Below are positions 44,833 through 53,803 of a stretch of DNA of 64,000 bases, in pieces; position 1 is the first letter of the stretch; every line of letters begins with the position of its first letter. The notes under the pieces are model-generated. The model saw only the letters and a program-made list of their open reading frames with translations. It was not told the DNA's origin and made no database searches. The position numbers and the translations under genes were made by a program. The stretch is from REEB481 sp964586595 (GTDB lineage: Bacteria > Bacteroidota > Bacteroidia > NS11-12g > UBA955). The stretch covers positions 13,871 through 77,870 of the forward strand of contig CAZPHB010000014.1 of the NCBI GenBank assembly GCA_964586595.1, read 5' to 3'.

Positions 44833-46374
44833 ATGAGCTGTTCCTCATGTGGTACCAAAGGAGGCGGCTGTTCGCCCAAGGGTTGTCGGAATAACGGCAC
44901 CTGCGGCACGGATGGCTGCAATAAATTAAATGTGTACGATTGGCTGAAGGATATGGAACTTCCTGAAGACTATGTTCCGTTCAACATCGTAGAAGTGCGG
45001 TTTAAAGGAAGCCGCAAGGAGTTTTACCGAAATGTAGATCAACTGCCTTTATACACCGGCGATTATGTGGTGGTGGAAGGCGCGCATGGATACGACATTG
45101 GAATGGTTTCCCTGAAAGGTGAACTGGTGCGGCTTCAGCTGAAGAAGTACGGCGTGGAAGAAAACCACCCTGAAATGCGCAACATCCTCCGGGTTCCCGG
45201 CGAACGCGAAATGGAGCGATACGCGGAGCTGAAGGACAAGGAAAACGAAACCCTGGAAACCGCCCGCGGCATCAGTATGGAACTGAAACTGGCCATGAAA
45301 ATCAGCGATATGGAGTTTCAGGCGGATGGCAAAAAGGCTACGTTTTTCTATACCGCAGAACAAAGGGTGGATTTTCGCGAGTTGATCCGTCGCTATGCGG
45401 AAACCTTTAAGGTGAAGATTGAAATGCGCCACATCGGCTACCGCCAGGAAGCTTCCCGGCTGGGCGGCGTTGGCTCCTGTGGCAGGGAATTGTGTTGCAG
45501 CACCTGGCTCACGGATTTCCGCCAGGTAAACGTTACCGCCGCGCGCTATCAAAACCTGAGCATCAACACCCTGAAACTCAGCGGACAATGCGGCAGGCTG
45601 AAGTGCTGCCTGAACTTTGAACTCGACAACTACATGGAGGCGCTGAGCGAGTTTCCGAAGGCAAAAACCATCAAATTGGATACGGTGAATGGATTGGCGC
45701 TGTCTCAGAAAACCGATGTGCTCAAGCGGATGATCTGGTTCTGTTATGAAGAAGATCAAAACTGGGTGGCCTTACCCGTGCAGCAGGTTCGGGAACTGAT
45801 GGAAGCCAACGGCAGGGGCGAAAAGGTTGCATCCCTCAGCGATCTTGCACCCGCAGCAGCCATCCTGGAGCGCGTTACTACCGAAGATCGTGCGGCTGAA
45901 GACGATGAAGCAGCCTTCGAAAAATCAGTGCGCGAGCAGCTTTCCCGCAAGGAAAAGGAGAAAAAAGGAAACAGGCAACGCGGTGGCGACCGTGGCCAAA
46001 ACCGAGGCCCTCAGCAACGGGATGGTGATAAATCACGCGGTACCGGAACACAAAACCGACCCGCACGCAACGAACAGCGCCCACCACGTCCGGACAATCG
46101 TCCGCCGCGGAACGAGCAACAGCGTCCGCCAGGTAACGACAACCGCCCACCGCGGAACGAGCAACGCCCACCGCGCCCCGACAACCGTCCGCCGCGGAAC
46201 GAGCAGCGCCCACCGCGTCCCGACAACCGTCCGCCGCGGAACGAGCAGCGCCCACCGCGCCCCGACAACCGTTCGCCTCGGAACGAGCAGCGCCCGCCGC
46301 GTCCGGACAATCGTCCGCCGCGAAACGAGGAGCGCCCACCGCGAAACGAAGGACCCAAAAATCCTGAGGCATGA
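44833..46374 (+). CDS. ricT: PSP1-domain protein RicT with Arg-Pro-rich repeat tail
   Basis: A 513-residue protein. The PSP1 core (about 50-330) has the Cys-rich signature GVGSCGRELCCSTW and SGQCGRLKCCLNFE, thiols that bind an iron-sulfur cluster in the RicA-RicF-RicT complex of Bacillus, which acts with RNase Y in mRNA processing. Unusually, the N-terminus starts with a Cys/Gly-rich tail (SCSSCGTKGGGCSPKGC). The C-terminus from about residue 385 is highly basic and holds six 14-residue repeats NEQRPPRPDNRPPR, likely disordered and RNA- or acidic-surface-binding. RicA/RicF partners are not nearby; rny is 9 kb upstream. The stop overlaps the SDR start (ATGA). Confidence 0.87.
   Translation: MSCSSCGTKGGGCSPKGCRNNGTCGTDGCNKLNVYDWLKDMELPEDYVPFNIVEVRFKGSRKEFYRNVDQLPLYTGDYVVVEGAHGYDIGMVSLKGELVRLQLKKYGVEENHPEMRNILRVPGEREMERYAELKDKENETLETARGISMELKLAMKISDMEFQADGKKATFFYTAEQRVDFRELIRRYAETFKVKIEMRHIGYRQEASRLGGVGSCGRELCCSTWLTDFRQVNVTAARYQNLSINTLKLSGQCGRLKCCLNFELDNYMEALSEFPKAKTIKLDTVNGLALSQKTDVLKRMIWFCYEEDQNWVALPVQQVRELMEANGRGEKVASLSDLAPAAAILERVTTEDRAAEDDEAAFEKSVREQLSRKEKEKKGNRQRGGDRGQNRGPQQRDGDKSRGTGTQNRPARNEQRPPRPDNRPPRNEQQRPPGNDNRPPRNEQRPPRPDNRPPRNEQRPPRPDNRPPRNEQRPPRPDNRSPRNEQRPPRPDNRPPRNEERPPRNEGPKNPEA
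46069..46344 (+). repeat. 42-bp coding minisatellite in ricT
   Basis: Units start at 46069, 46111 (45 bp), 46156, 46198, 46240, 46282 and a half unit at 46324. Each encodes NEQRPPRPDNRPPR with few changes (GND in unit 2, RSPR in unit 5). The high conservation at the DNA level indicates recent expansion; copy number may vary between strains. Confidence 0.9.
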
Positions 46375-47126
46375 GCCGCAGTGCGGTAGTCATCAGCGGA
46401 GCCGGCAGTGGCATTGGAAGAGCCATGGCACAGCAACTGGCGCAGGATGGCTGGCAATGTTTGTTGCTGGGCAGGCGTGAAGAAGCGTTGCAGGCAACCT
46501 TGTCGCTGTTGGAAGGCAGCGGGCATGTAATGGCCGGTGCCGATGTGCGCAACCGCGCATCCATGCAACAGCTTGCTGCGCAGTGGTCAGGTTTTCCCAT
46601 CCGTGCGGTCATCGCCAACGCCGGATTGGGCGGCGAGAACCATTACGGTCCGGAAGATCGCTGGGACGACATCATCAGCACCAACCTTGGCGGCACCTAT
46701 GAACTGGTTCAGGCCTTTCTGCCAATAATGAATGCTACGCCCAAGCAGCCGGCGTACGTGCTGATGACCAGCAGCGTATTGGCGCGTTTGGGCGTGGCTG
46801 GATATACGGCGTATTGCGCCAGCAAAGCAGGACTTCTGGGCCTGATGCGCAGCTGGGCGGTGGAGCTTGCGCCCCGAAACATCCTGGTGAACGCCATTTG
46901 TCCGGGTTGGGTAGCCACCGACATGTCGCGCGAGGGTATGGAAGGATTGGCAGCGCATTTGGGAATAACGGTTGATGCCTTTCACGACCTGGCCATGAAA
47001 TCTGTGCCTTTGGGTAAGATGAGTCAGCCGGAAGAAATCGCAGAACTCACGGCGTACCTGTTGCGGCAGCGCAGCATCACCGGACAGGCGCTGGACATCA
47101 ACGGCGGCAGTGTGATGAATAGTTAA
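46371..47126 (+). CDS. Short-chain dehydrogenase/reductase
   Basis: A 251-residue NAD(P)-dependent oxidoreductase of the FabG-like classical SDR type. The cofactor motif GAGSGIG is near the N-terminus, NAG in VIANAGLGGEN is the structural motif, and the catalytic Ser-Tyr-Lys set is in SSVLARLGVAGYTAYCASKAG. PGWVATDMS and the C-terminal TGQALDINGG complete the fold. The start overlaps the ricT stop by ATGA, so it is co-translated, but no functional link is evident. Confidence 0.9.
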   Translation: MSRSAVVISGAGSGIGRAMAQQLAQDGWQCLLLGRREEALQATLSLLEGSGHVMAGADVRNRASMQQLAAQWSGFPIRAVIANAGLGGENHYGPEDRWDDIISTNLGGTYELVQAFLPIMNATPKQPAYVLMTSSVLARLGVAGYTAYCASKAGLLGLMRSWAVELAPRNILVNAICPGWVATDMSREGMEGLAAHLGITVDAFHDLAMKSVPLGKMSQPEEIAELTAYLLRQRSITGQALDINGGSVMNS

Positions 47127-47195
47127 GTTATTTCAGAAGATTAGCTGATTTTCAACCTTGGCATGCCCTTGCTGAGTCAATCTGCATTCTATGTG

Positions 47196-47223
47196 TTGTT
47201 TAGTTGGGGAAATTGATATCTTG
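47196..47223 (+). promoter_or_regulatory. Promoter of the chitinase gene
   Basis: TTG (47196-47198), 18 bases, TATCTTG (47217-47223). The first ATG is at 47230, so the leader is very short. Confidence 0.5.
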
Positions 47224-47232
47224 CACCGCATG

Positions 47233-48738
47233 ATGCGTAAACTCACCCGGATTTTATGTGCTTATTTGCTCCTTGCGCCCATCGCAGCTGAAGCACAAAA
47301 CACCTGCCGCGAAGTGGTGGGTTATTATGCAGGATGGCAATGGTACGACCGGAACAAACTGATGAATCCCAAATCTGTTCCGTACAAGAAATACTCCATC
47401 CTGAACTATGCCTTCTTCCAGCCCCAAACCGATGGCAGCATCAAGATTTCAGATCCCTGGGGCGACAAGAATCAATTGCTTGGGCCCATCAATTGGGCAA
47501 CGGCTCCGGCAGGCTACGATACCCAATACGATTTCGGCAATGCCGCCTACCATCAGCCCAATCAGCGTTTGAGCGACTATGCGCATCAGGGTGGATGCAA
47601 ACTGTTGGTTTCTATTGGCGGCTGGACCTATTCTGCCAATTTTCCCGGCATTGCAGCAAACGCCGCGTACAGAGCCAAATTTGCGCACGATTGCGTGCAA
47701 ATGGTTGAGTTGTATGGGCTGGACGGTGTGGATATAGATTGGGAATATCCTTCCGGTAATACCGAAAAACAGAATTTCACCATACTGCTGCGCCAGGTGC
47801 GTGATTCCCTCGATGCACTGGAATCTCGCCGCAGTGTGGAACTCATGCTCACCATTGCCGTTGGCGCCGCTCCGGCGCGCATGCTCGATGTTGAATGGAG
47901 CGCGGTGACCGGCCTGGTAGATATCGTAAACCTCATGAGCTATGATTACTACGGCAGCTGGGACAAGTTGAACAGCCACAATGCGCCCTTGTATCCGGTG
48001 AAAACCGCCGGACAGCCAGGGTTTAGCGTTTCAGAATCTGTGAACAACCTCTTGGCGAAAGGCGTGCCGGCCAACAAGATTACCGCCGGTGTGGCTTTCT
48101 ACGGCCGTTCGCAAACAAGCACGACCAAACCTGCTTTATATGCAGCCAGTACCGGAAATGCGGATTTGGTCAACTTCGCCGCCGATGAAGGGACTCCGCT
48201 GTATTACAATGTACTTAAAGCTTTGCCCAATTTTGAGGCATACTGGGATTCCGCTGCAGCAGTTCCTTATTTAATCGGAAAACAGGCCAATACCTTTGTT
48301 TCCTACGACGATGAACAATCCATGGAGCAAAAAGCCCTGTTCGTGAACAGCAAAAACCTGCGGGGCGTAATCATCTGGGAAATCTCCGGCGACATGATTG
48401 AAAGCACCGTAACGCCTGGAACCATTGAACGCACGCCTTTGGTGGATCGGTTGAACACGGTGTTTTGCAGCGGCAGCACATCAGCCAAATATGCCGTTGT
48501 GCCGCAGCTTTCGGCGTATCCAAATCCTACAGGTGCGGACGGCGTGGTGCATGTTCGGGGATTGCAGCAGGAATCTGTATTGTGTCAAGTGTTCAATCCG
48601 CAGGGCCAGATGGTGAAACAGGATTTCATCAGCCGTTCCGGTCAGTATGCGTTCAACCTGTCCGAATTGAACAGTGGATGTTATTGGATGCAGTTTCATA
48701 CCGATGCAGGCACTGTATTGCTGAAGCTTATCCGCTGA
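47233..48738 (+). CDS. Secreted GH18 chitinase with T9SS sorting domain
   Basis: A 501-residue glycoside hydrolase. The signal peptide ends IAAEAQ at about residue 21. The GH18 barrel has VVGYYAGWQWYDRN at the start, LLVSIGGWTYSANFPG, and the catalytic motif DGVDIDWEYP (acid Glu about residue 170, with the DxxDxDxE set complete). LVDIVNLMSYDYYGSWD and ITAGVAFYGRSQTS are typical barrel strands. The C-terminal 75 residues (LSAYPNPTGADGVVHVRG to the end) are a type A sorting domain. ATG 47233 gives the best signal peptide; ATG 47230 precedes it directly. It should degrade chitin-like polymers outside the cell. Confidence 0.93.
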   Translation: MRKLTRILCAYLLLAPIAAEAQNTCREVVGYYAGWQWYDRNKLMNPKSVPYKKYSILNYAFFQPQTDGSIKISDPWGDKNQLLGPINWATAPAGYDTQYDFGNAAYHQPNQRLSDYAHQGGCKLLVSIGGWTYSANFPGIAANAAYRAKFAHDCVQMVELYGLDGVDIDWEYPSGNTEKQNFTILLRQVRDSLDALESRRSVELMLTIAVGAAPARMLDVEWSAVTGLVDIVNLMSYDYYGSWDKLNSHNAPLYPVKTAGQPGFSVSESVNNLLAKGVPANKITAGVAFYGRSQTSTTKPALYAASTGNADLVNFAADEGTPLYYNVLKALPNFEAYWDSAAAVPYLIGKQANTFVSYDDEQSMEQKALFVNSKNLRGVIIWEISGDMIESTVTPGTIERTPLVDRLNTVFCSGSTSAKYAVVPQLSAYPNPTGADGVVHVRGLQQESVLCQVFNPQGQMVKQDFISRSGQYAFNLSELNSGCYWMQFHTDAGTVLLKLIR

Positions 48739-48790
48739 GGAGGGCGCATGATGCAGTACCGCTCTGCGGCAACTTCAGCCTGTTCCGGCA

Positions 48791-49279
48791 TCAGTCGTCG
48801 TCGTGTACAGAACCTTCCGGTGCGGCAGCCGGGACGGCACCAGGCCTGATTTCTGTATGTCTGATCTGGCCTCCGCTGTTTCCGGTTTTTTGTCCCATGA
48901 GCAAGGAAGCTCCCGCGGCAACAAATACACCTACATAAGCCATGTTGCTCATGTTGTGCTTGCGCCGTTCCAGCCAAAAGGTGGCCAGCGCCAGGATACC
49001 GGTGAGGATTGCCGCAATGAGGAACACCTTCCCTTCGTCTTCGTGGTGGTGAATGTCTTCATGACTTACGCCGGCAATGCCTTCCACAATTTCTTCAGCG
49101 CCTTCTCCACTAAGATAGGCAGGGATGGCGGTGATTGCCGTAAGCACGAATAAACCCAAGGCGGTTTGCTTCACCGTGGTGTTTTTCAACAGAAAACCAG
49201 CCAAAAGGGTCAGGGTTGCGAAGACCATGCCTACAATGGGTAGGTGGTTCAACATTAAATGGATGTGCGCACCGTTCAT
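48791..49279 (-). CDS. Small membrane protein with His-rich loop (DUF2231-like)
   Basis: A 162-residue protein with four hydrophobic segments: about residues 9-32 (HLPIVGMVFATLTLLAGFLL), 36-56 (TALGLFVLTAITAIPAYL), 85-104 and 112-130. The N-terminal HLMLNHLPIVG pattern, with two His on the first helix, resembles DUF2231-type membrane proteins. The loop after helix 2 has SHEDIHHHEDEGK, a candidate metal site. The C-terminus is Ala/Pro-rich and ends in DDD. Function unknown. Confidence 0.65.
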   Translation of the reverse strand: MNGAHIHLMLNHLPIVGMVFATLTLLAGFLLKNTTVKQTALGLFVLTAITAIPAYLSGEGAEEIVEGIAGVSHEDIHHHEDEGKVFLIAAILTGILALATFWLERRKHNMSNMAYVGVFVAAGASLLMGQKTGNSGGQIRHTEIRPGAVPAAAPEGSVHDDD

Positions 49280-49376
49280 AGTATCGAAATTTCGACGGCA
49301 ATTTAATGGGCATCATTGGCTTCGTTGCTGACAGAAATCAGATGCCGGGCCTGTTTCAATGAATTAACTTGCCGTT

Positions 49377-51854
49377 GTGGCAAGGCATTCAGGAATCAGT
49401 GAGGCAGAAGCAGCGAAGCTGCTGAAGCAGGAAGGCTTGAATGAGTTGCCGGCAGCTCGTCCAAAAACACTGTGGCATATTGCGGCGGAAGCGCTCCGTG
49501 AGCCCATGTTTCTGATGCTGATTGCCTGCGGTGCGCTTTACATGACCTTGGGTGATTACCGCGAGGGGCTGCTCATGCTCGCGGGCATGCTGTTGATCAT
49601 TGGCATCACCTTCTTCCAATACCAACGCACGGAACGCGCGCTGGAAGCGCTGCGGAATCTGGCCTCGCCCCGGGCGCTGGTATGGCGTGACGGTAAACCC
49701 TTGCGCATTGCAGGGAATCAGGTGGTGCGCGGCGATGTATTGGAATTGCATGAAGGCGACCGCATTCCGGCAGACGCAGTCTTACTGGAAGGCGCAGGCA
49801 TCATGGTGGATGAATCGCTGCTTACCGGAGAATCGGTTCCGGTGCATAAACGCCTTGATTCCCCGGAACATCAATTGCTGTTCAGCGGAACCTTGATGGT
49901 TGCCGGACGCGGGTTCGCCAGGGTAACACATACAGGTGCCGCAACACGCTTTGGCCATATTGGCGCTTCAATGAACGCCATTCAGACTGGCCCCACGCCA
50001 CTGCAGCTGGAACTGAAAAAACTCATTCGTGTTTTAGGTTTGGCTGGGGTAGGGATTTGCATCCTGATGGTTCTTCTTTTTTTTGCCAACGGCACCGCAT
50101 TTCTTCCCTCGTTACTGCACGGGCTTTCGGCAGCCATGGCCATCCTGCCCGAGGAGTTTCCGGTGGTGATGACTGTGTTTATGGCCCTGGGCGCCTGGCG
50201 TTTGTCGCAATCGCAGGTACTCACCAGACAGCCGGCGGCCATTGAAACCCTTGGCGCTGCCAGCATCCTCTGTACCGATAAAACAGGCACCATCACCCTG
50301 AACAAGATGAGCTTGCAGCGGTTTTTTACGGCAGAAAGACAAGGTTCCTTTTCAGATCCGGAAGCGCATTCGCTGTTGTGTGCTTTACGTAAGGCAATGC
50401 CTGCTTCCTCTTCCGATCCTATGGAACATGCCATCCATGATGCGTGGAAAAACTGGGCTGCTGATGCCGAGATTCCTTCGGCTGTGAAAGAATATCCGCT
50501 GAAACACGACTTCCCTGCCATGTCGCATGTGTACCTCGAGGGAAATGCGCAAATGGTTTATGCCAAAGGGGCGCCGGAACTGCTGTTTGAATTATGTCTG
50601 CACGACCCAACGCAACGTGCCTTTTGGGAAGATGCGCTTGCCGCTATGGCTGGTGATGGCCTGCGCGTGATAGCCGTTGCTTCTGCCAATCATGCAGCTG
50701 CTTCTTTGCCCGAACATCAGCGCGATTTTGCCTTTGAATTGCTGGGGCTTGCCGGATTGAAAGATCCTGTGCGCACAGAGGTGCCTCAGGCCGTAAACGA
50801 TTGTCGCCGCGCCGGAATACGCGTGCTGATGATTACCGGCGACTACCCGATTACCGCATCTTGCATTGCCCGGGATGCCGGTATTTTGGGCTGGAGTGAA
50901 GTGTTAACCGGTTCGGATATTGAATCCATGAATGATGCTCAACTCCGCGAGCGTTTGAAAGCTGTTTCCGTTTGTGCGCGTGTGGTTCCGGGTCAGAAGT
51001 TGCGCATCGTTTCGGCCTTGAAGGCTGAGGGCGCAGTGGTGGCCATGACCGGCGATGGGGTGAACGATGCACCGGCCCTTAAAGCAGCGGATATTGGTGT
51101 GGCCATGGGCGGAAAGGGAACTGATGTGGCGAGGGAAGCCGCTTCGCTCGTGTTGCTCGACGACAACTTTAGGTCCATTGTGGCCGGCATCAGACTGGGC
51201 CGACGCATCAACGACAACCTGCGCAAAGCCATGACATATATCCTGGCCATTCATCTGCCGATCATTGTCCTGACCATGCTTCCCGCTTTTTTGGAAGGGT
51301 TTCCCGTGCTGTTGCTGCCGCTCCATATTGTGTTTATGGAGTTGATCATTGATCCGGTTTGTTCCATTGCGTTCGAATCTGAACGCGAAGAACCCAACAT
51401 CATGGACCGCCCGCCGGTCAAGCCCGGCAAGCAGTTTTTCGGACGGCAGGAGGTGGGTGCCAGCATCCGCTACGGCTTCTTGTTGTTGGCTGCTGTTTTG
51501 GTGGTGTTTTTCTGGAGCAGCTACCATGCATATCCCGAAGGAATCATTCGGGCCAATTCGTTCAGCGCACTCATTATGGGTAACATGTTGCTGATCCTCA
51601 GTGGTTTGTCCTACCAGCGCAGCATTTGGCAGGTACTGGCTGAAGGCAATAAAGCTTTGTGGTTGATTCTTGGCGTTGCCGGTGGTATGCTGGCCTTGAC
51701 ATTGCTTTGGCCGGAAGCCGGTAAGTTATTGTCCATGGAACAACCCAACATGCAGCAGTTCATTGCGGTGCCATTGGTGTTGACAGGACTGCTGTTCATA
51801 TTTGAATTGGTGAAGTTCATGAAGAAACGAAAGGTAAAGCGTGATGCATGCTAA
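49377..51854 (+). CDS. P-type cation-transporting ATPase
   Basis: An 825-residue P-type ATPase with about ten membrane helices. The N-terminal cation ATPase motif SEAEAAKLLKQEGLNELP is present. The actuator loop has LTGESVPVHK (about 148). The phosphorylation motif CTDKTGTITLNK places the acceptor Asp at residue 301. The hinge has MTGDGVNDAPALK (about 559-571), and the C-terminal six-helix block has DPVCSIAFESE. Membrane segment 4 contains ILPEEFPVV where Ca pumps have PEGLP, so the transported ion is uncertain (P2-type, possibly Ca or another divalent cation). The start is GTG 49377, 5 bases after a TAACTTG box. Confidence 0.88.
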   Translation: MARHSGISEAEAAKLLKQEGLNELPAARPKTLWHIAAEALREPMFLMLIACGALYMTLGDYREGLLMLAGMLLIIGITFFQYQRTERALEALRNLASPRALVWRDGKPLRIAGNQVVRGDVLELHEGDRIPADAVLLEGAGIMVDESLLTGESVPVHKRLDSPEHQLLFSGTLMVAGRGFARVTHTGAATRFGHIGASMNAIQTGPTPLQLELKKLIRVLGLAGVGICILMVLLFFANGTAFLPSLLHGLSAAMAILPEEFPVVMTVFMALGAWRLSQSQVLTRQPAAIETLGAASILCTDKTGTITLNKMSLQRFFTAERQGSFSDPEAHSLLCALRKAMPASSSDPMEHAIHDAWKNWAADAEIPSAVKEYPLKHDFPAMSHVYLEGNAQMVYAKGAPELLFELCLHDPTQRAFWEDALAAMAGDGLRVIAVASANHAAASLPEHQRDFAFELLGLAGLKDPVRTEVPQAVNDCRRAGIRVLMITGDYPITASCIARDAGILGWSEVLTGSDIESMNDAQLRERLKAVSVCARVVPGQKLRIVSALKAEGAVVAMTGDGVNDAPALKAADIGVAMGGKGTDVAREAASLVLLDDNFRSIVAGIRLGRRINDNLRKAMTYILAIHLPIIVLTMLPAFLEGFPVLLLPLHIVFMELIIDPVCSIAFESEREEPNIMDRPPVKPGKQFFGRQEVGASIRYGFLLLAAVLVVFFWSSYHAYPEGIIRANSFSALIMGNMLLILSGLSYQRSIWQVLAEGNKALWLILGVAGGMLALTLLWPEAGKLLSMEQPNMQQFIAVPLVLTGLLFIFELVKFMKKRKVKRDAC

Positions 51855-51878
51855 TTACCGACAGAACTTTGCAGGAAT

Positions 51879-52421
51879 ATGAGGACCCGGGAATATTATG
51901 AGATTCAGAAAATGCGCATCTGGTGGGTTTGGGGTTTGATGGGCGTTTTAATGTTGATGTACGTGTATGCAGCATTGCGGCAATGGTATGGTGCAGGAGC
52001 TTGGGGGAACAACCGTACTCCTGAATGGCTGCTGGCGCTGGTTTTGTTGTTTTTGTTGTTGTTTCCGGTGTTTGTTTTTGTGATGAAGCTGGAAACGAAG
52101 TTGTCTTCAAAGGGTATTTCTTTCAGGTATTTTCCGCTTAACCGCGCATGGCAAAAAGTTGACTGGTCAGAGGTAGAACGCGCCTGGGTGCGGAAATACA
52201 GGCCCATCGCTGAATACGGTGGCTGGGGAATTCGCGGATTGCCGGGTGCGCGCAGCAGGGCTTATTCCATGAGTGGAGATTACGGCATTCAGCTGGTACT
52301 CAAAAACGGGAAACGCATCCTCGTGGGTACACAAAATGCCCTGGAGGCAGCACAAGCGTTGGAAAGAATATCTGAGCAGGCCGGGTTTATTCCGGAAGCA
52401 GATCCGGATGTCAAGACTTAA
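51879..52421 (+). CDS. Hypothetical membrane protein with cytosolic C-terminal domain
   Basis: A 180-residue protein with two membrane helices: about residues 14-34 (WWVWGLMGVLMLMYVYAAL) and 50-69 (LLALVLLFLLLFPVFVFVM). A soluble domain follows with WSEVERAWVRKYRPIAEYGG, GWGIR and YGIQLVLKNGKRILVGTQ, a beta-rich layout that resembles a PH-like (bPH) fold. The family is not named with confidence. It is convergent with rnz, overlapping by 4 bases. Confidence 0.75.
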   Translation: MRTREYYEIQKMRIWWVWGLMGVLMLMYVYAALRQWYGAGAWGNNRTPEWLLALVLLFLLLFPVFVFVMKLETKLSSKGISFRYFPLNRAWQKVDWSEVERAWVRKYRPIAEYGGWGIRGLPGARSRAYSMSGDYGIQLVLKNGKRILVGTQNALEAAQALERISEQAGFIPEADPDVKT

Positions 52422-53335
52422 AACCGAAATGTCGCGCCTTCTTCGGCCACTTCGGTGTTCGGAAACAGTTCCCGTGACTCGGCAAGCAAGCCTTCCGTGG
52501 TTCGGTAGCGCGCAGAGAAATGTCCGATGAGCAATTGTTTCACACCGGCATCGCGCGCCAGCATGGCCGCCTGTTTTGAGGTGGTATGGAATGTAGTCAC
52601 GGCGCGTTCCAGCAGGTCGTGCATGAAGGTGCTTTCGTGGTACAGCAGGTCGGCTCCGCGTATTTGTTCAGCCAGGGAAGGCATGTAGATGGTATCGCTG
52701 ATGTAGGCGTAACAACGAGGGGCTCTTCCGGGCTCTGTGAGCATCTCGTTGGGAATGGTACGTCCGTCGGTCAGGGTAAAATCTTCACCGGCAAGCAATG
52801 CGTCGTAGGCCGTGTAGGGAATATGGTATTCATCACAGGCTTCACGGTTCAGGTGCCGCGCCGCGGTTTGTTCTTTGAACAGAAAACCTGTGCAGGGAAT
52901 CCGGTGTTCCAGGGGAATGCTGTACACCGCGCATTGTGCCGTTTCCAGCAGCAGGCTGTATTCATTTGGGTTCGTATCGTGGTACTGCACCTCGAAGTTC
53001 AGCTCCACATGCGAGGCGCTGAGCATTTGTTCCATCAGCGATTGCAGTCCGGAAGGGCCCGCAATCCATAAGGGTTCTGTGCGCCCGCCAAGGTTCATGG
53101 TGCTGAGCAACCCGGGCAATCCGAAGAAATGATCGCCATGCAGGTGGCTGATCAGGATGTAGCGTATGCGCGAAAAACGAATCCCGTGCAGCAAGAGCTG
53201 ACGTTGGGTTCCTTCGCCACAATCTACCAAAAAATGCGCGCCATCAAGGCTTACGAACTGCGCAGAATGATGTCTGGTTTTGGTTGGCGACGCAGAACTG
53301 GATCCGAGTATGGTTACTTCAAACGGCGGATTCAT
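52418..53335 (-). CDS. rnz: Ribonuclease Z
   Basis: Metallo-beta-lactamase-fold endonuclease (305 residues) that trims tRNA 3' ends. ILGSSSASPTKTRHHSAQ is the N-terminal signature, ISHLHGDHFFGLPG (about 61-74) is the zinc motif, YISDTIY and the C-terminal GHFSARY give other ligands. The length is normal for the short bacterial form. Its start overlaps the stop of the STAS gene (ATGA at 53332-53335). Confidence 0.96.
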   Translation of the reverse strand: MNPPFEVTILGSSSASPTKTRHHSAQFVSLDGAHFLVDCGEGTQRQLLLHGIRFSRIRYILISHLHGDHFFGLPGLLSTMNLGGRTEPLWIAGPSGLQSLMEQMLSASHVELNFEVQYHDTNPNEYSLLLETAQCAVYSIPLEHRIPCTGFLFKEQTAARHLNREACDEYHIPYTAYDALLAGEDFTLTDGRTIPNEMLTEPGRAPRCYAYISDTIYMPSLAEQIRGADLLYHESTFMHDLLERAVTTFHTTSKQAAMLARDAGVKQLLIGHFSARYRTTEGLLAESRELFPNTEVAEEGATFRF

Positions 53336-53706
53336 TCTCCCTTATCGTCGAAGCTGCGCAACAGATCTTGTTCAATTTGTTCCATAAACACATAATCTGC
53401 GGCTTCATCATCGGAAGGGATGCAGTGCAGTCCAATCATTTCCATCTTGGGAATCAGCGATTCATTGAGTTCGCTGAGCACGATGATGCCTGCCTGCTGC
53501 CTGTTTCGGTTGTATAATTCTTTTACCTGGAAAAGTGCCTCATCGCTGATTTCTTCAATGCTGGCGCAGTTAATCACCAAATTTGGATTGCTGTGTGCAG
53601 CCTCGGTAAGGGAGGCAACAAAGCGGCTGTTGTCGTGAAACTCAAACCGGGGTGAGGTCATTTTCACGTAGATGTAATGATCGTGGGCTTCCAGGGTATG
53701 ACTCAT
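53332..53706 (-). CDS. STAS-domain-like protein
   Basis: A 124-residue cytoplasmic protein with the alternating strand-helix pattern of a STAS/anti-sigma-factor antagonist domain (LVINCASIEEISDEAL, then AGIIVLSELNESL). The typical phosphorylatable Ser in DSSG is not evident, and IEEISDEAL occupies that place. ATG 53706 gives a compact domain. It is coupled to rnz by ATGA overlap; such a pair recurs in my memory of Bacteroidota genomes, but the role is unknown. Confidence 0.65.
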   Translation of the reverse strand: MSHTLEAHDHYIYVKMTSPRFEFHDNSRFVASLTEAAHSNPNLVINCASIEEISDEALFQVKELYNRNRQQAGIIVLSELNESLIPKMEMIGLHCIPSDDEAADYVFMEQIEQDLLRSFDDKGE

Positions 53707-53803
53707 AACTTCCGAACAATGGATATTCAAAATACAACAAAAAGTCGCTGAAACCCCTAATGGCCAGCGCATTTTTTCAGGGGAATTTTATCATCCTGCA
53801 TGT

